Positions 14,990 through 30,400 of a DNA stretch of 64,000 nt are shown piece by piece. Positions within the stretch are counted from its first letter, which is position 1. The number at the start of each line of letters is the position of its first letter. The notes under the pieces were generated by a model. It did no database searches. It saw only the letters and a list, made by a program, of their open reading frames with translations, and was not told the DNA's origin. The stretch is from Apostichopus japonicus (Eukaryota > Echinodermata > Holothuroidea > Aspidochirotida > Stichopodidae), in NCBI RefSeq assembly GCF_037975245.1, contig NC_092564.1, positions 16,260,984-16,324,983 on the forward strand, read 5' to 3'. The translations under genes and the position numbers were made by a program.

Positions 14990-17900
14990 ATCGTTTCCAA
15001 TCTCCGAGAATCTATTGGGACCATCCTGACCGAAATTTGAAAAGTGCCATTTTTCGCTCAAATTTGACGATTTTGTAAAGCTATACTCTTATGATTTTTT
15101 CGATTTTCGGCCCAAATCATGACTTTTTAAATTTCTCCGAAAATCATGCCTAGGCCACGTGGGGTCATCTCGACTACATTAAAGGTAACAAAGTTGCTAC
15201 TATGTCGCCCTCACCTGACGAAAAAAATTGAAATTTGAATACCATATCATTATGTCATTTTGCCATGCCATTTTCATATTTCTGGCTTGAAAAAACAGCT
15301 TTGGACTCTGAAGAATATCGTTTCCAATCTCCGAGAATCTATTGGGACCATCATGACCGAAATTTGAAAAGTGCCATTTTTCGCTCAAATTTGACAATTT
15401 TGTAAGGCTATACCCTTATGATTTTTTCGATTTTCGGACCAAATCATGACTTTTTAAATTTCTCCGAAAATCATGCCTAGGCCACATGGGGTCATCTCGA
15501 CTACCTTAAAGTTAAAAAAGTTGCTATTATGTCGCCCTCACCTGACGAAAAAATATGAAATTTGAATACCATATCATTATGTCATTTTGCCATGCCATTT
15601 TCATATTTCTGGCTTGAAAAAACAGCTTTGGACTCTGCAGAATATCGTTTCCAATCTCCGAGAATCTATTGGGACCATCATGACCGAAATTTGAAAAGTG
15701 CCATTTTTCGCTCAAATTTGACGATTTTGTAAAGCTATACTCTTATGATTTTTTCGATTTTCGGCCCAAATCATGACTTTTTAAATTTCTCCGAAAATCA
15801 TGCCTAGGCCACATGGGGTCATCTCGACTACCTTAAAGTTAAAAAAGTTGCTATTATGTCGCCCTCACCTGACGAAAAAAAATTGAAATTTGAATACCAT
15901 ATCATTATGTCTTTTTGCCATGCCATTTTCATATTTCTGGCTGGCAAAAACAGCTTTGGACTCTGCAGAATATCGTTTCCAATCTCCGAGAATCTATTGG
16001 GACCATCCTGACCGAAATTTGAAAAGTGCCATTTTTCGCTCAAATTTGACGATTTTGTAAGGCTATACCCTTATGATTTTTTCGATTTTCGGCCCAAATC
16101 ATGACTTTTTAAATTTCTCCGAAAATCATGCCTAGGCCATGTGGGGTCATCTCGACTACCTTAAAAGGTAAAAAAGTTGCTATTATGTCGCCCTCACCTG
16201 ACGAAAAAAGTATGAAATTTGATATATCATTATGTCATTTTGCCATGCCATTTTCATATTTCTGGCTTGAAAAAACAGCTTTGGACTCTGCAGAATATCG
16301 TTTCCACTCTCCGAGAATCTATTGGGACCATCATGACCGAAATTTGAAAAGTGCCATTTTTCGCTCAAATTTGACAATTTTGTAAGGCTATACCCTTATG
16401 ATTTTTTCGATTTTCGGCCCAAATCATGACTTTTTAAATTTCTCCGAAAATCATGCCTAGGCCACGTGGGGTCATCTCGACTACATTAAAGGTAACAAAG
16501 TTGCTACTATGTCGCCCTCACCTGACGAAAAAAATTGAAATTTGAATACCATATCATTATGTCATTTTGCCATGCCATTTTCATATTTCTGGCTTGAAAA
16601 AACAGCTTTGGACTCTGCAGAATATCGTTTCCAATCTCCGAGAATCTATTGGGACCATCCTGACCGAAATTTGAAAAGTGCCATTTTTCGCTCAAATTTG
16701 ACGATTTTGTAAAGCTATACTCTTATGATTTTTTCGATTTTCGGCCCAAATCATGACTTTTTAAATTTCTCCGAAAATCATGCCTAGGCCACGTGGGGTC
16801 ATCTCGACTACATTAAAGGTAACAAAGTTGCTACTATGTCGCCCTCACCTGACGAAAAAAATTGAAATTTGAATACCATATCATTATGTCATTTTGCCAT
16901 GCCATTTTCATATTTCTGGCTTGAAAAAACAGCTTTGGACTCTGAAGAATATCGTTTCCAATCTCCGAGAATCTATTGGGACCATCATGACCGAAATTTG
17001 AAAAGTGCCATTTTTCGCTCAAATTTGACAATTTTGTAAGGCTATACCCTTATGATTTTTTCGATTTTCGGACCAAATCATGACTTTTTAAATTTCTCCG
17101 AAAATCATGCCTAGGCCACATGGGGTCATCTCGACTACCTTAAAGTTAAAAAAGTTGCTATTATGTCGCCCTCACCTGACGAAAAAATATGAAATTTGAA
17201 TACCATATCATTATGTCATTTTGCCATGCCATTTTCATATTTCTGGCTTGAAAAAACAGCTTTGGACCCTGAAGAATATCGTTTCCAATCTCCGAGAATC
17301 TATTGGGACCATCATGACCGAAATTTGAAAAGTGCCATTTTTCGCTCAAATTTGACGATTTTGTAAGGCTATACCCTTATGATTTTTTCGATTTTCGGCC
17401 CAAATCATGACTTTTTAAATTTCTCCGAAAATCATGCCTAGGCCATGTGGGGTCATCTCGACTACCTTAAAGTTAAAAAAGTTGCTATTATGTCGCCCTC
17501 ACCTGACGAAAAAATATGAAATTTGAATACCATATCATTATGTCATTTTGCCATGCCATTTTCATATTTCTGGCTTGAAAAAACAGCTTTGGAAATATCG
17601 TTTCCAATCTCCGAGAATCTATTGGGACCATCATGACCGAAATTTGAAAAGTGCCATTTTTCGCTCAAATTTGACGATTTTGTAAGGTTCATACCCTTAT
17701 GATTTTTTCGATTTTCGGCCCAAATCATGACTTTTTAAATTTCTCCGAAAATCATGCCTAGGCCATGTGGGGTCATCTCGACTACCTTAAAAGGTAAAAA
17801 AGTTGCTATTATGTCGCCCTCACCTGACGAAAAAAAATTGAAATTTGAATACCATATCATTATGTCATTTTGCCATGCCATTTTCATATTTCTGGCTTGA

Positions 17901-20240
17901 AAAAACAGCTTTGGACTCTGCAGAATATCGTTTCCACTCTCCGAGAATCTATTGGGACCATCATGACCGAAATTTGAAAAGTGCCATTTTTCGCTCAAAT
18001 TTGACAATTTTGTAAGGCTATACCCTTATGATTTTTTCGATTTTCGGCCCAAATCATGACTTTTTAAATTTCTCCGAAAATCATGCCTAGGCCACGTGGG
18101 GTCATCTCGACTACATTAAAGGTAAAAAAGTTGATACTATGTCGCCCTCACCTGACGAAAAAAATTGAAATTTGAATACCATATCATTATGTCATTTTGC
18201 CATGCCATTTTCATATTTCTGGCTTGAAAAAACAGCTTTGGACTCTGAAGAATATCGTTTCCACTCTCCGAGAATCTATTGGGACCATCATGACCGAAAT
18301 TTGAAAAGTGCCATTTTTCGCTCAAATTTGACAATTTTGTAAGGCTATACCCTTATGATTTTTTCGATTTTCGGACCAAATCATGACTTTTTAAATTTCT
18401 CCGAAAATCATGCCTAGGCCATGTGGGGTCATCTCGACTACCTTAAAAGGTAAAAAAGTTGCTATTATGTCGCCCTCACCTGACGAAAAAAAATTGAAAT
18501 TTGAATACCATATCATTATGTCATTTTGCCATGCCATTTTCATATTTCTGGCTTGAAAAAACAGCTTTGGACTCGATAGAATATCGTTTCCACTCTCCGA
18601 GAATCTATTGGGACCATCATGACCGAAATTTGAAAAGTGCCATTTTTCGCTCAAATTTGACAATTTTGTAAGGCTATACCCTTATGATTTTCTCGATTTT
18701 CGGCCCAAATCATGACTTTTTAAATTTCTCCGAAAATCATGCCTAGGCCACGTGGGGTCATCTCGACTACATTAAAGGTAACAAAGTTGCTACTATGTCG
18801 CCCTCACCTGACGAAAAAAATTGAAATTTGAATACCATATCATTATGTCATTTTGCCATGCCATTTTCATATTTCTGGCTTGAAAAAACAGCTTTGGACT
18901 CTGCAGAATATCGTTTCCAATCTCCGAGAATCTATTGGGACCATCATGACCGAAATTTGAAAAGTGCCATTTTTCGCTCAAATTTGACAATCTTGTAAGG
19001 CTATACCCTTATGATTTTTTCGATTTTCGGACCAAATCATGACTTTTTAAATTTCTCCGAAAATCATGCCTAGGCCACATGGGGTCATCTCGACTACCTT
19101 AAAGTTAAAAAAGTTGCTATTATGTCGCCCTCACCTGACGAAAAAATATGAAATTTGAATACCATATCATTATGTCATTTTGCCATGCCATTTTCATATT
19201 TCTGGCTTGAAAAAAACAGCTTTGGACTCTGCAGAATATCGTTTCCAATCTCCGAGAATCTATTGGGACCATCATGACCGAAATTTGAAAAGTGCCATTT
19301 TTCGCTCAAATTTGACGATTTTGTAAGGCTATACCCTTATGATTTTTTCGATTTTCGGACCAAATCATGACTTTTTAAATTTCTCCGAAAATCATGCCTA
19401 GGCCATGTGGGGTCATCTCGACTACCTTAAAAGGTAAAAAAGTTGCTACTATGTCGCCCTCACCTGACGAAAAAAAATTGAAATTTGAATACCATATCAT
19501 TATGTCATTTTGCCATGCCATTTTCATATTTCTGGCTTGAAAAAACAGCTTTGGACTCTGCAGAATATCGTTTCCACTCTCCGAGAATCTATTGGGACCA
19601 TCATGACCGAAATTTGAAAAGTGCCATTTTTCGCTCAAATTTGACAATTTTGTAAGGCCTTATGATTTTTTCGATTTTCGGACCAAATCATGACTTTTTA
19701 AATTTCTCAGAAAATCATGCCTAGGCCACATGGGGTCATCTCGACTACCTTAAAGTTAAAAAAGTTGCTATTATGTCGCCCTCACCTGACGAAAAAATAT
19801 GAAATTTGAATACCATATCATTATGTCATTTTGCCATGCCATTTTCATATTTCTGGCTTGAAAAAACAGCTTTGGACTCTGAAGAATATCGTTTCCAATC
19901 TCCGAGAATCTATTGGGACCATCATGACCGAAATTTGAAAAGTGCCATTTTTCGCTCAAATTTGACAATTTTGTAAGGCTATACCCTTATGATTTTTTCG
20001 ATTTTCGGACCAAATCATGACTTTTTAAATTTCTCCGAAAATCATGCCTAGGCCACATGGGGTCATCTCGACTACCTTAAAGTTAAAAAAGTTGCTATTA
20101 TGTCGCCCTCACCTGACGAAAAAATATGAAATTTGAATACCATATCATTATGTCATTTTGCCATGCCATTTTCATATTTCTGGCTTGAAAAAACAGCTTT
20201 GGACTCTGCAGAATATCGTTTCCAATCTCCGAGAATCTAT
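14990..20240. repeat. Second copy of ~5-kb block duplicated at 7,511-bp offset
   Basis: This is the partner of the block at about 7,480-12,730. The left edge falls inside the monomer at 14,821-15,078. That monomer begins like the class at 8,617 and finishes like the one at 7,362, so it is a hybrid at the exchange point. The right edge lies close to 20,246, where CATCATGACC replaces CATCCTGACC. Beyond this point the next monomers (12,841 versus 20,352) belong to different classes. Confidence 0.82.
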
Positions 20241-21407
20241 TGGGACCATCATGACCGAAATTTGAAAAGTGCCATTTTTCGCTCAAATTTGACGATTTTG
20301 TAAGGCTATACCCTTATGATTTTTTCGATTTTCGGCCCAAATCATGACTTTTTAAATTTCTCCGAAAATCATGCCTAGGCCATGTGGGGTCATCTCGACT
20401 ACCTTAAAAGGTAAAAAAGTTGCTACTATGTCGCCCTCACCTGACGGAAAAAAATTGAAATTTGAATACCATATCATTATGTCATTTTGCCATGCCATTT
20501 TCATATTTCTGGCTTGAAAAAACAGCTTTGGACTCTGCAGAATATCGTTTCCACTCTCCGAGAATCTATTGGGACCATCATGACCGAAATTTGAAAAGTG
20601 CCATTTTTCGCTCAAATTTGACAATTTTGTAAGGCTATACCCTTATGATTTTTTCGATTTTCGGACCAAATCATGACTTTTTAAATTTCTCCGAAAATCA
20701 TGCCTAGGCCACATGGGGTCATCTCGACTACCTTAAAGTTAAAAAAGTTGCTATTATGTCGCCCTCACCTGACGAAAAAATATGAAATTTGAATACCATA
20801 TCATTATGTCATTTTGCCATGCCATTTTCATATTTCTGGCTTGAAAAAACAGCTTTGGACTCGACAGAATATCGTTTCCAATCTCCGAGAATCTATTGGG
20901 ACCATCATGACCGAAATTTGAAAAGTGCCATTTTTCGCTCAAATTTGACAATTTTGTAAGGCTATACCCTTATGATTTTTTCGATTTTCGGACCAAATCA
21001 TGACTTTTTAAATTTCTCCGAAAATCATGCCTAGGCCACATGGGGTCATCTCGACTACCTTAAAGTTAAAAAAGTTGCTATTATGTCGCCCTCACCTGAC
21101 GAAAAAATATGAAATTTGAATACCATATCATTATGTCATTTTGCCATGCCATTTTCATATTTCTGGCTTGAAAAAACAGCTTTGGACTCGACAGAATATC
21201 GTTTCCAATCTCCGAGAATCTATTGGGACCATCATGACCGAAATTTGAAAAGTGCCATTTTTCGCTCAAATTTGACAATTTTGTAAGGCTATACCCTTAT
21301 GATTTTTTCGATTTTCGGACCAAATCATGACTTTTTAAATTTCTCCGAAAATCATGCCTAAGCCACATGGGGTCATCTCGACTACCTTAAAGTTAAAAAA
21401 GTTGCTA

Positions 21408-24400
21408 TTATGTCGCCCTCACCTGACGAAAAAATATGAAATTTGAATACCATATCATTATGTCATTTTGCCATGCCATTTTCATATTTCTGGCTTGAAA
21501 AAACAGCTTTGGACTCGACAGAATATCGTTTCCAATCTCCGAGAATCTATTGGGACCATCATGACCGAAATTTGAAAAGTGCCATTTTTCGCTCAAATTT
21601 GACAATTTTGTAAGGCTATACCCTTATGATTTTTTCGATTTTCGGACCAAATCATGACTTTTTAAATTTCTCCGAAAATCATGCCTAGGCCACATGGGGT
21701 CATCTCGACTACCTTAAAGTTAAAAAAGTTGCTATTATGTCGCCCTCACCTGACGAAAAAAAATTGAAATTTGAATACCATATCATTATGTCATTTTGCC
21801 GTGCCATTTTCATATTTCTGGCTAGAAAAAACAGCTTTGGACTCGACAGAATATCGTTTCCAATCTCCGAGAATCTATTGGGACCATCATGACCGAAATT
21901 TGAAAAGTGCCATTTTTCGCTCAAATTTGACAATTTTGTAAGGCTATACCCTTATGATTTTTTCGATTTTCGGACCAAATCATGACTTTTTAAATTTCTC
22001 CGAAAATCATGCCTAAGCCACATGGGGTCATCTCGACTACCTTAAAGTTAAAAAAGTTGCTATTATGTCGCCCTCACCTGACGAAAAAATATGAAATTTG
22101 AATACCATATCATTATGTCATTTTGCCATGCCATTTTCATATTTCTGGCTTGAAAAAACAGCTTTGTACTCTGCAGAATATCGTTTCCAATCTCCGAGAA
22201 TCTATTGGGACCATCATGACCGAAATTTGAAAAGTGCCATTTTTCGCTCAAATTTGACGATTTTGTAAGGCTATACCCTTATGATTTTTTCGATTTTCGG
22301 CCCAAATCATGACTTTTTAAATTTCTCCGAAAATCATGCCTAGGCCATGTGGGGTCATCTCGACTACATTAAAGGTAACAAAGTTGCTACTATGTCGCCC
22401 TCACCTGACGAAAAAAATTGAAATTTGAATACCATATCATTATGTCATTTTGCCATGCCATTTTCATATTTCTGGCTTGCAAAAACAGCTTTGGACTCTG
22501 CAGAATATCGTTTCCAATCTCCGAGAATCTATTGGGACCATCCTGAACGAAATTTGAAAAGTGCCATTTTTCGCTCAAATTTGACAATTTTGTAAGGCTA
22601 TACCCTTATGATTTTTTCGATTTTCGGACCAAATCATGACTTTTTAAATTTCTCCGAAAATCATGCCTAGGCCACATGGGGTCATCTCGACTACCTTAAA
22701 GTTAAAAAAGTTGCTATTATGTCGCCCTCACCTGACGAAAAAAAATTGAAATTTGAATACCATATCATTATGTCATTTTGCCGTGCCATTTTCATATTTC
22801 TGGCTAGAAAAAACAGCTTTGGACTCGACAGAATATCGTTATCAATCTCCGAGAATCTATAGGAACCATCCTGACCGAAATTTGAAAAGTGCCATTTTTC
22901 GCTCAAATTTGACGATTTTGTAAGGCTATACCCTTATGATTTTTTCGATTTTCGGCCCAAATCATGACTTTTTAAATTTCTCCGAAAATCATGCCTAGGC
23001 CACATGGGGTCATCTCGACTACCTTAAAGTTAAAAAAGTTGCTATTATGTCGCCCTCACCTGATGAAAAAATATGAAATTTGAATACCATATCATTATGT
23101 CATTTTGCCATGCCATTTTCATATTTCTGGCTTGCAAAAACAGCTTTGGACTCTGCAGAATATCGTTTCCAATCTCCGAGAATCTATTGGGACCATCCTG
23201 AACGAAATTTGAAAAGTGCCATTTTTCGCTCAAATTTGACGATTTTGTAAGGCTATACCCTTATGATTTTTTCGATTTTCGGCCCAAATCATGACTTTTT
23301 AAATTTCTCCGAAAATCATGCCTAGGCCACGTGGGGTCATCTCGACTACATTAAAGGTAACAAAGTTGCTACTATGTCGCCCTCACCTGACGAAAAAAAT
23401 TGAAATTTGAATACCATATCATTATGTCATTTTGCCATGCCATTTTCATATTTCTGGCTTGAAAAAACAGCTTTGGACTCTGCAGAATATCGTTTCCAAT
23501 CTCCGAGAATCTATTGGGACCATCCTGACCGAAATTTGAAAAGTGCCATTTTTCGCTCAAATTTGACGATTTTGTAAAGCTATACTCTTATGATTTTTTC
23601 GATTTTCGGCCCAAATCATGACTTTTTAAATTTCTCCGAAAATCATGCCTAGGCCACGTGGGGTCATCTCGACTACATTAAAGGTAAAAAAGTTGCTACT
23701 ATGTCGCCCTCACCTGACGAAAAAAATTGAAATTTGAATACCATATCATTATGTCATTTTGCCATGCCATTTTCATATTTCTGGCTTGAAAAAACAGCTT
23801 TGGACTCTGAAGAATATCGTTTCCAATCTCCGAGAATCTATTGGGACCATCATGACCGAAATTTGAAAAGTGCCATTTTTTCGCTCAAATTTGACAATTT
23901 TGTAAGGCTATACCCTTATGATTTTTTCGATTTTCGGACCAAATCATGACTTTTTAAATTTCTCCGAAAATCATGCCTAGGCCACATGGGGTCATCTCGA
24001 CTACCTTAAAGTTAAAAAAGTTGCTATTATGTCGCCCTCACCTGACGAAAAAATATGAAATTTGAATACCATATCATTATGTCATTTTGCCATGCCATTT
24101 TCATATTTCTGGCTTGAAAAAACAGCTTTGGACTCTGAAGAATATCGTTTCCAATCTCCGAGAATCTATTGGGACCATCATGACCGAAATTTGAAAAGTG
24201 CCATTTTTCGCTCAAATTTGACAATTTTGTAAGGCTATACCCTTATGATTTTTTCGATTTTCGGACCAAATCATGACTTTTTAAATTTCTCCGAAAATCA
24301 TGCCTAAGCCACATGGGGTCATCTCGACTACCTTAAAGTTAAAAAAGTTGCTATTATGTCGCCCTCACCTGACGAAAAAATATGAAATTTGAATACCATA

Positions 24401-27400
24401 TCATTATGTCATTTTGCCATGCCATTTTCATATTTCTGGCTTGAAAAAACAGCTTTGGACTCGACAGAATATCGTTTCCAATCTCCGAGAATCTATTGGG
24501 ACCATCATGACCGAAATTTGAAAAGTGCCATTTTTCGCTCAAATTTGACAATTTTGTAAGGCTATACCCTTATGATTTTTTCGATTTTCGGACCAAATCA
24601 TGACTTTTTAAATTTCTCCGAAAATCATGCCTAGGCCACATGGGGTCATCTCGACTACCTTAAAGTTAAAAAAGTTGCTATTATGTCGCCCTCACCTGAC
24701 GAAAAAAAATTGAAATTTGAATACCATATCATTATGTCATTTTGCCGTGCCATTTTCATATTTCTGGCTAGAAAAAACAGCTTTGGACTCGACAGAATAT
24801 CGTTTCCAATCTCCGAGAATCTATTGGGACCATCATGACCGAAATTTGAAAAGTGCCATTTTTCGCTCAAATTTGACAATTTTGTAAGGCTATACCCTTA
24901 TGATTTTTTCGATTTTCGGACCAAATCATGACTTTTTAAATTTCTCCGAAAATCATGCCTAAGCCACATGGGGTCATCTCGACTACCTTAAAGTTAAAAA
25001 AGTTGCTATTATGTCGCCCTCACCTGACGAAAAAATATGAAATTTGAATACCATATCATTATGTCATTTTGCCATGCCATTTTCATATTTCTGGCTTGAA
25101 AAAACAGCTTTGGACTCTGCAGAATATCGTTTCCAATCTCCGAGAATCTATTGGGACCATCATGACCGAAATTTGAAAAGTGCCATTTTTCGCTCAAATT
25201 TGACGATTTTGTAAGGCTATACCCTTATGATTTTTTCGATTTTCGGCCCAAATCATGACTTTTTAAATTTCTCCGAAAATCATGCCTAGGCCATGTGGGG
25301 TCATCTCGACTACATTAAAGGTAACAAAGTTGCTACTATGTCGCCCTCACCTGACGAAAAAAATTGAAATTTGAATACCATATCATTATGTCATTTTGCC
25401 ATGCCATTTTCATATTTCTGGCTTGCAAAAACAGCTTTGGACTCTGCAGAATATCGTTTCCAATCTCCGAGAATCTATTGGGACCATCCTGAACGAAATT
25501 TGAAAAGTGCCATTTTTCGCTCAAATTTGACAATTTTGTAAGGCTATACCCTTATGATTTTTTCGATTTTCGGACCAAATCATGACTTTTTAAATTTCTC
25601 CGAAAATCATGCCTAGGCCACATGGGGTCATCTCGACTACCTTAAAGTTAAAAAAGTTGCTATTATGTCGCCCTCACCTGACGAAAAAAAATTGAAATTT
25701 GAATACCATATCATTATGTCATTTTGCCGTGCCATTTTCATATTTCTGGCTAGAAAAAACAGCTTTGGACTCGACAGAATATCGTTATCAATCTCCGAGA
25801 ATCTATAGGAACCATCCTGACCGAAATTTGAAAAGTGCCATTTTTCGCTCAAATTTGACGATTTTGTAAGGCTATACCCTTATGATTTTTTCGATTTTCG
25901 GCCCAAATCATGACTTTTTAAATTTCTCCGAAAATCATGCCTAGGCCACATGGGGTCATCTCGACTACCTTAAAGTTAAAAAAGTTGCTATTATGTCGCC
26001 CTCACCTGATGAAAAAATATGAAATTTGAATACCATATCATTATGTCATTTTGCCATGCCATTTTCATATTTCTGGCTTGCAAAAACAGCTTTGGACTCT
26101 GCAGAATATCGTTTCCAATCTCCGAGAATCTATTGGGACCATCCTGAACGAAATTTGAAAAGTGCCATTTTTCGCTCAAATTTGACGATTTTGTAAGGCT
26201 ATACCCTTATGATTTTTTCGATTTTCGGCCCAAATCATGACTTTTTAAATTTCTCCGAAAATCATGCCTAGGCCACGTGGGGTCATCTCGACTACATTAA
26301 AGGTAACAAAGTTGCTACTATGTCGCCCTCACCTGACGAAAAAAATTGAAATTTGAATACCATATCATTATGTCATTTTGCCATGCCATTTTCATATTTC
26401 TGGCTTGAAAAAACAGCTTTGGACTCTGCAGAATATCGTTTCCAATCTCCGAGAATCTATTGGGACCATCCTGACCGAAATTTGAAAAGTGCCATTTTTC
26501 GCTCAAATTTGACGATTTTGTAAAGCTATACTCTTATGATTTTTTCGATTTTCGGCCCAAATCATGACTTTTTAAATTTCTCCGAAAATCATGCCTAGGC
26601 CACGTGGGGTCATCTCGACTACATTAAAGGTAAAAAAGTTGCTACTATGTCGCCCTCACCTGACGAAAAAAATTGAAATTTGAATACCATATCATTATGT
26701 CATTTTGCCATGCCATTTTCATATTTCTGGCTTGAAAAAACAGCTTTGGACTCTGAAGAATATCGTTTCCAATCTCCGAGAATCTATTGGGACCATCATG
26801 ACCGAAATTTGAAAAGTGCCATTTTTTCGCTCAAATTTGACAATTTTGTAAGGCTATACCCTTATGATTTTTTCGATTTTCGGACCAAATCATGACTTTT
26901 TAAATTTCTCCGAAAATCATGCCTAGGCCACATGGGGTCATCTCGACTACCTTAAAGTTAAAAAAGTTGCTATTATGTCGCCCTCACCTGACGAAAAAAT
27001 ATGAAATTTGAATACCATATCATTATGTCATTTTGCCATGCCATTTTCATATTTCTGGCTTGAAAAAACAGCTTTGGACTCTGAAGAATATCGTTTCCAA
27101 TCTCCGAGAATCTATTGGGACCATCATGACCGAAATTTGAAAAGTGCCATTTTTCGCTCAAATTTGACAATTTTGTAAGGCTATACCCTTATGATTTTTT
27201 CGATTTTCGGACCAAATCATGACTTTTTAAATTTCTCCGAAAATCATGCCTAAGCCACATGGGGTCATCTCGACTACCTTAAAGTTAAAAAAGTTGCTAT
27301 TATGTCGCCCTCACCTGACGAAAAAATATGAAATTTGAATACCATATCATTATGTCATTTTGCCATGCCATTTTCATATTTCTGGCTTGAAAAAACAGCT

Positions 27401-30400
27401 TTGGACTCGACAGAATATCGTTTCCAATCTCCGAGAATCTATTGGGACCATCATGACCGAAATTTGAAAAGTGCCATTTTTCGCTCAAATTTGACAATTT
27501 TGTAAGGCTATACCCTTATGATTTTTTCGATTTTCGGACCAAATCATGACTTTTTAAATTTCTCCGAAAATCATGCCTAGGCCACATGGGGTCATCTCGA
27601 CTACCTTAAAGTTAAAAAAGTTGCTATTATGTCGCCCTCACCTGACGAAAAAAAATTGAAATTTGAATACCATATCATTATGTCATTTTGCCGTGCCATT
27701 TTCATATTTCTGGCTAGAAAAAACAGCTTTGGACTCGACAGAATATCGTTTCCAATCTCCGAGAATCTATTGGGACCATCATGACCGAAATTTGAAAAGT
27801 GCCATTTTTCGCTCAAATTTGACAATTTTGTAAGGCTATACCCTTATGATTTTTTCGATTTTCGGACCAAATCATGACTTTTTAAATTTCTCCGAAAATC
27901 ATGCCTAAGCCACATGGGGTCATCTCGACTACCTTAAAGTTAAAAAAGTTGCTATTATGTCGCCCTCACCTGACGAAAAAATATGAAATTTGAATACCAT
28001 ATCATTATGTCATTTTGCCATGCCATTTTCATATTTCTGGCTTGAAAAAACAGCTTTGGACTCTGCAGAATATCGTTTCCAATCTCCGAGAATCTATTGG
28101 GACCATCATGACCGAAATTTGAAAAGTGCCATTTTTCGCTCAAATTTGACGATTTTGTAAGGCTATACCCTTATGATTTTTTCGATTTTCGGCCCAAATC
28201 ATGACTTTTTAAATTTCTCCGAAAATCATGCCTAGGCCATGTGGGGTCATCTCGACTACATTAAAGGTAACAAAGTTGCTACTATGTCGCCCTCACCTGA
28301 CGAAAAAAATTGAAATTTGAATACCATATCATTATGTCATTTTGCCATGCCATTTTCATATTTCTGGCTTGCAAAAACAGCTTTGGACTCTGCAGAATAT
28401 CGTTTCCAATCTCCGAGAATCTATTGGGACCATCCTGAACGAAATTTGAAAAGTGCCATTTTTCGCTCAAATTTGACAATTTTGTAAGGCTATACCCTTA
28501 TGATTTTTTCGATTTTCGGACCAAATCATGACTTTTTAAATTTCTCCGAAAATCATGCCTAGGCCACATGGGGTCATCTCGACTACCTTAAAGTTAAAAA
28601 AGTTGCTATTATGTCGCCCTCACCTGACGAAAAAAAATTGAAATTTGAATACCATATCATTATGTCATTTTGCCGTGCCATTTTCATATTTCTGGCTAGA
28701 AAAAACAGCTTTGGACTCGACAGAATATCGTTATCAATCTCCGAGAATCTATAGGAACCATCCTGACCGAAATTTGAAAAGTGCCATTTTTCGCTCAAAT
28801 TTGACGATTTTGTAAGGCTATACCCTTATGATTTTTTCGATTTTCGGCCCAAATCATGACTTTTTAAATTTCTCCGAAAATCATGCCTAGGCCACATGGG
28901 GTCATCTCGACTACCTTAAAGTTAAAAAAGTTGCTATTATGTCGCCCTCACCTGATGAAAAAATATGAAATTTGAATACCATATCATTATGTCATTTTGC
29001 CATGCCATTTTCATATTTCTGGCTTGCAAAAACAGCTTTGGACTCTGCAGAATATCGTTTCCAATCTCCGAGAATCTATTGGGACCATCCTGAACGAAAT
29101 TTGAAAAGTGCCATTTTTCGCTCAAATTTGACGATTTTGTAAAGCTATACTCTTATGATTTTTTCGATTTTCGGCCCAAATCATGACTTTTTAAATTTCT
29201 CCGAAAATCATGCCTAGGCCACGTGGGGTCATCTCGACTACATTAAAGGTAAAAAAGTTGCTACTATGTCGCCCTCACCTGACGAAAAAAATTGAAATTT
29301 GAATACCATATCATTATGTCATTTTGCCATGCCATTTTCATATTTCTGGCTTGAAAAAACAGCTTTGGACTCTGAAGAATATCGTTTCCAATCTCCGAGA
29401 ATCTATTGGGACCATCATGACCGAAATTTGAAAAGTGCCATTTTTCGCTCAAATTTGACAATTTTGTAAGGCTATACCCTTATGATTTTTTCGATTTTCG
29501 GACCAAATCATGACTTTTTAAATTTCTCCGAAAATCATGCCTAGGCCACATGGGGTCATCTCGACTACCTTAAAGTTAAAAAAGTTGCTATTATGTCGCC
29601 CTCACCTGACGAAAAAATATGAAATTTGAATACCATATCATTATGTCATTCTGCCATGCCATTTTCATATTTCTGGCTTGAAAAAACAGCTTTGGACTCT
29701 GCAGAATATCGTTTCCAATCTCCGAGAATCTATTGGGACCATCATGACCGAAATTTGAAAAGTGCCATTTTTCGCTCAAATTTGACGATTTTGTAAGGCT
29801 ATACCCTTATGATTTTTTCGATTTTCGGCCCAAATCATGACTTTTTAAATTTCTCCGAAAATCATGCCTAGGCCATGTGGGGTCATCTCGACTACATTAA
29901 AGGTAACAAAGTTGCTACTATGTCGCCCTCACCTGACGAAAAAAATTGAAATTTGAATACCATATCATTATGTCATTTTGCCATGCCATTTTCATATTTC
30001 TGGCTTGCAAAAACAGCTTTGGACTCGACAGAATATCGTTTCCAATCTCCGAGAATCTATTGGGACCATCATGACCGAAATTTGAAAAGTGCCATTTTTC
30101 GCTCAAATTTGACAATTTTGTAAGGCTATACCCTTATGATTTTTTCGATTTTCGGACCAAATCATGACTTTTTAAATTTCTCCGAAAATCATGCCTAGGC
30201 CACATGGGGTCATCTCGACTACCTTAAAGTTAAAAAAGTTGCTATTATGTCGCCCTCACCTGACGAAAAAAAATTGAAATTTGAATACCATATCATTATG
30301 TCATTTTGCCGTGCCATTTTCATATTTCTGGCTAGAAAAAACAGCTTTGGACTCGACAGAATATCGTTTCCAATCTCCGAGAATCTATTGGGACCATCAT

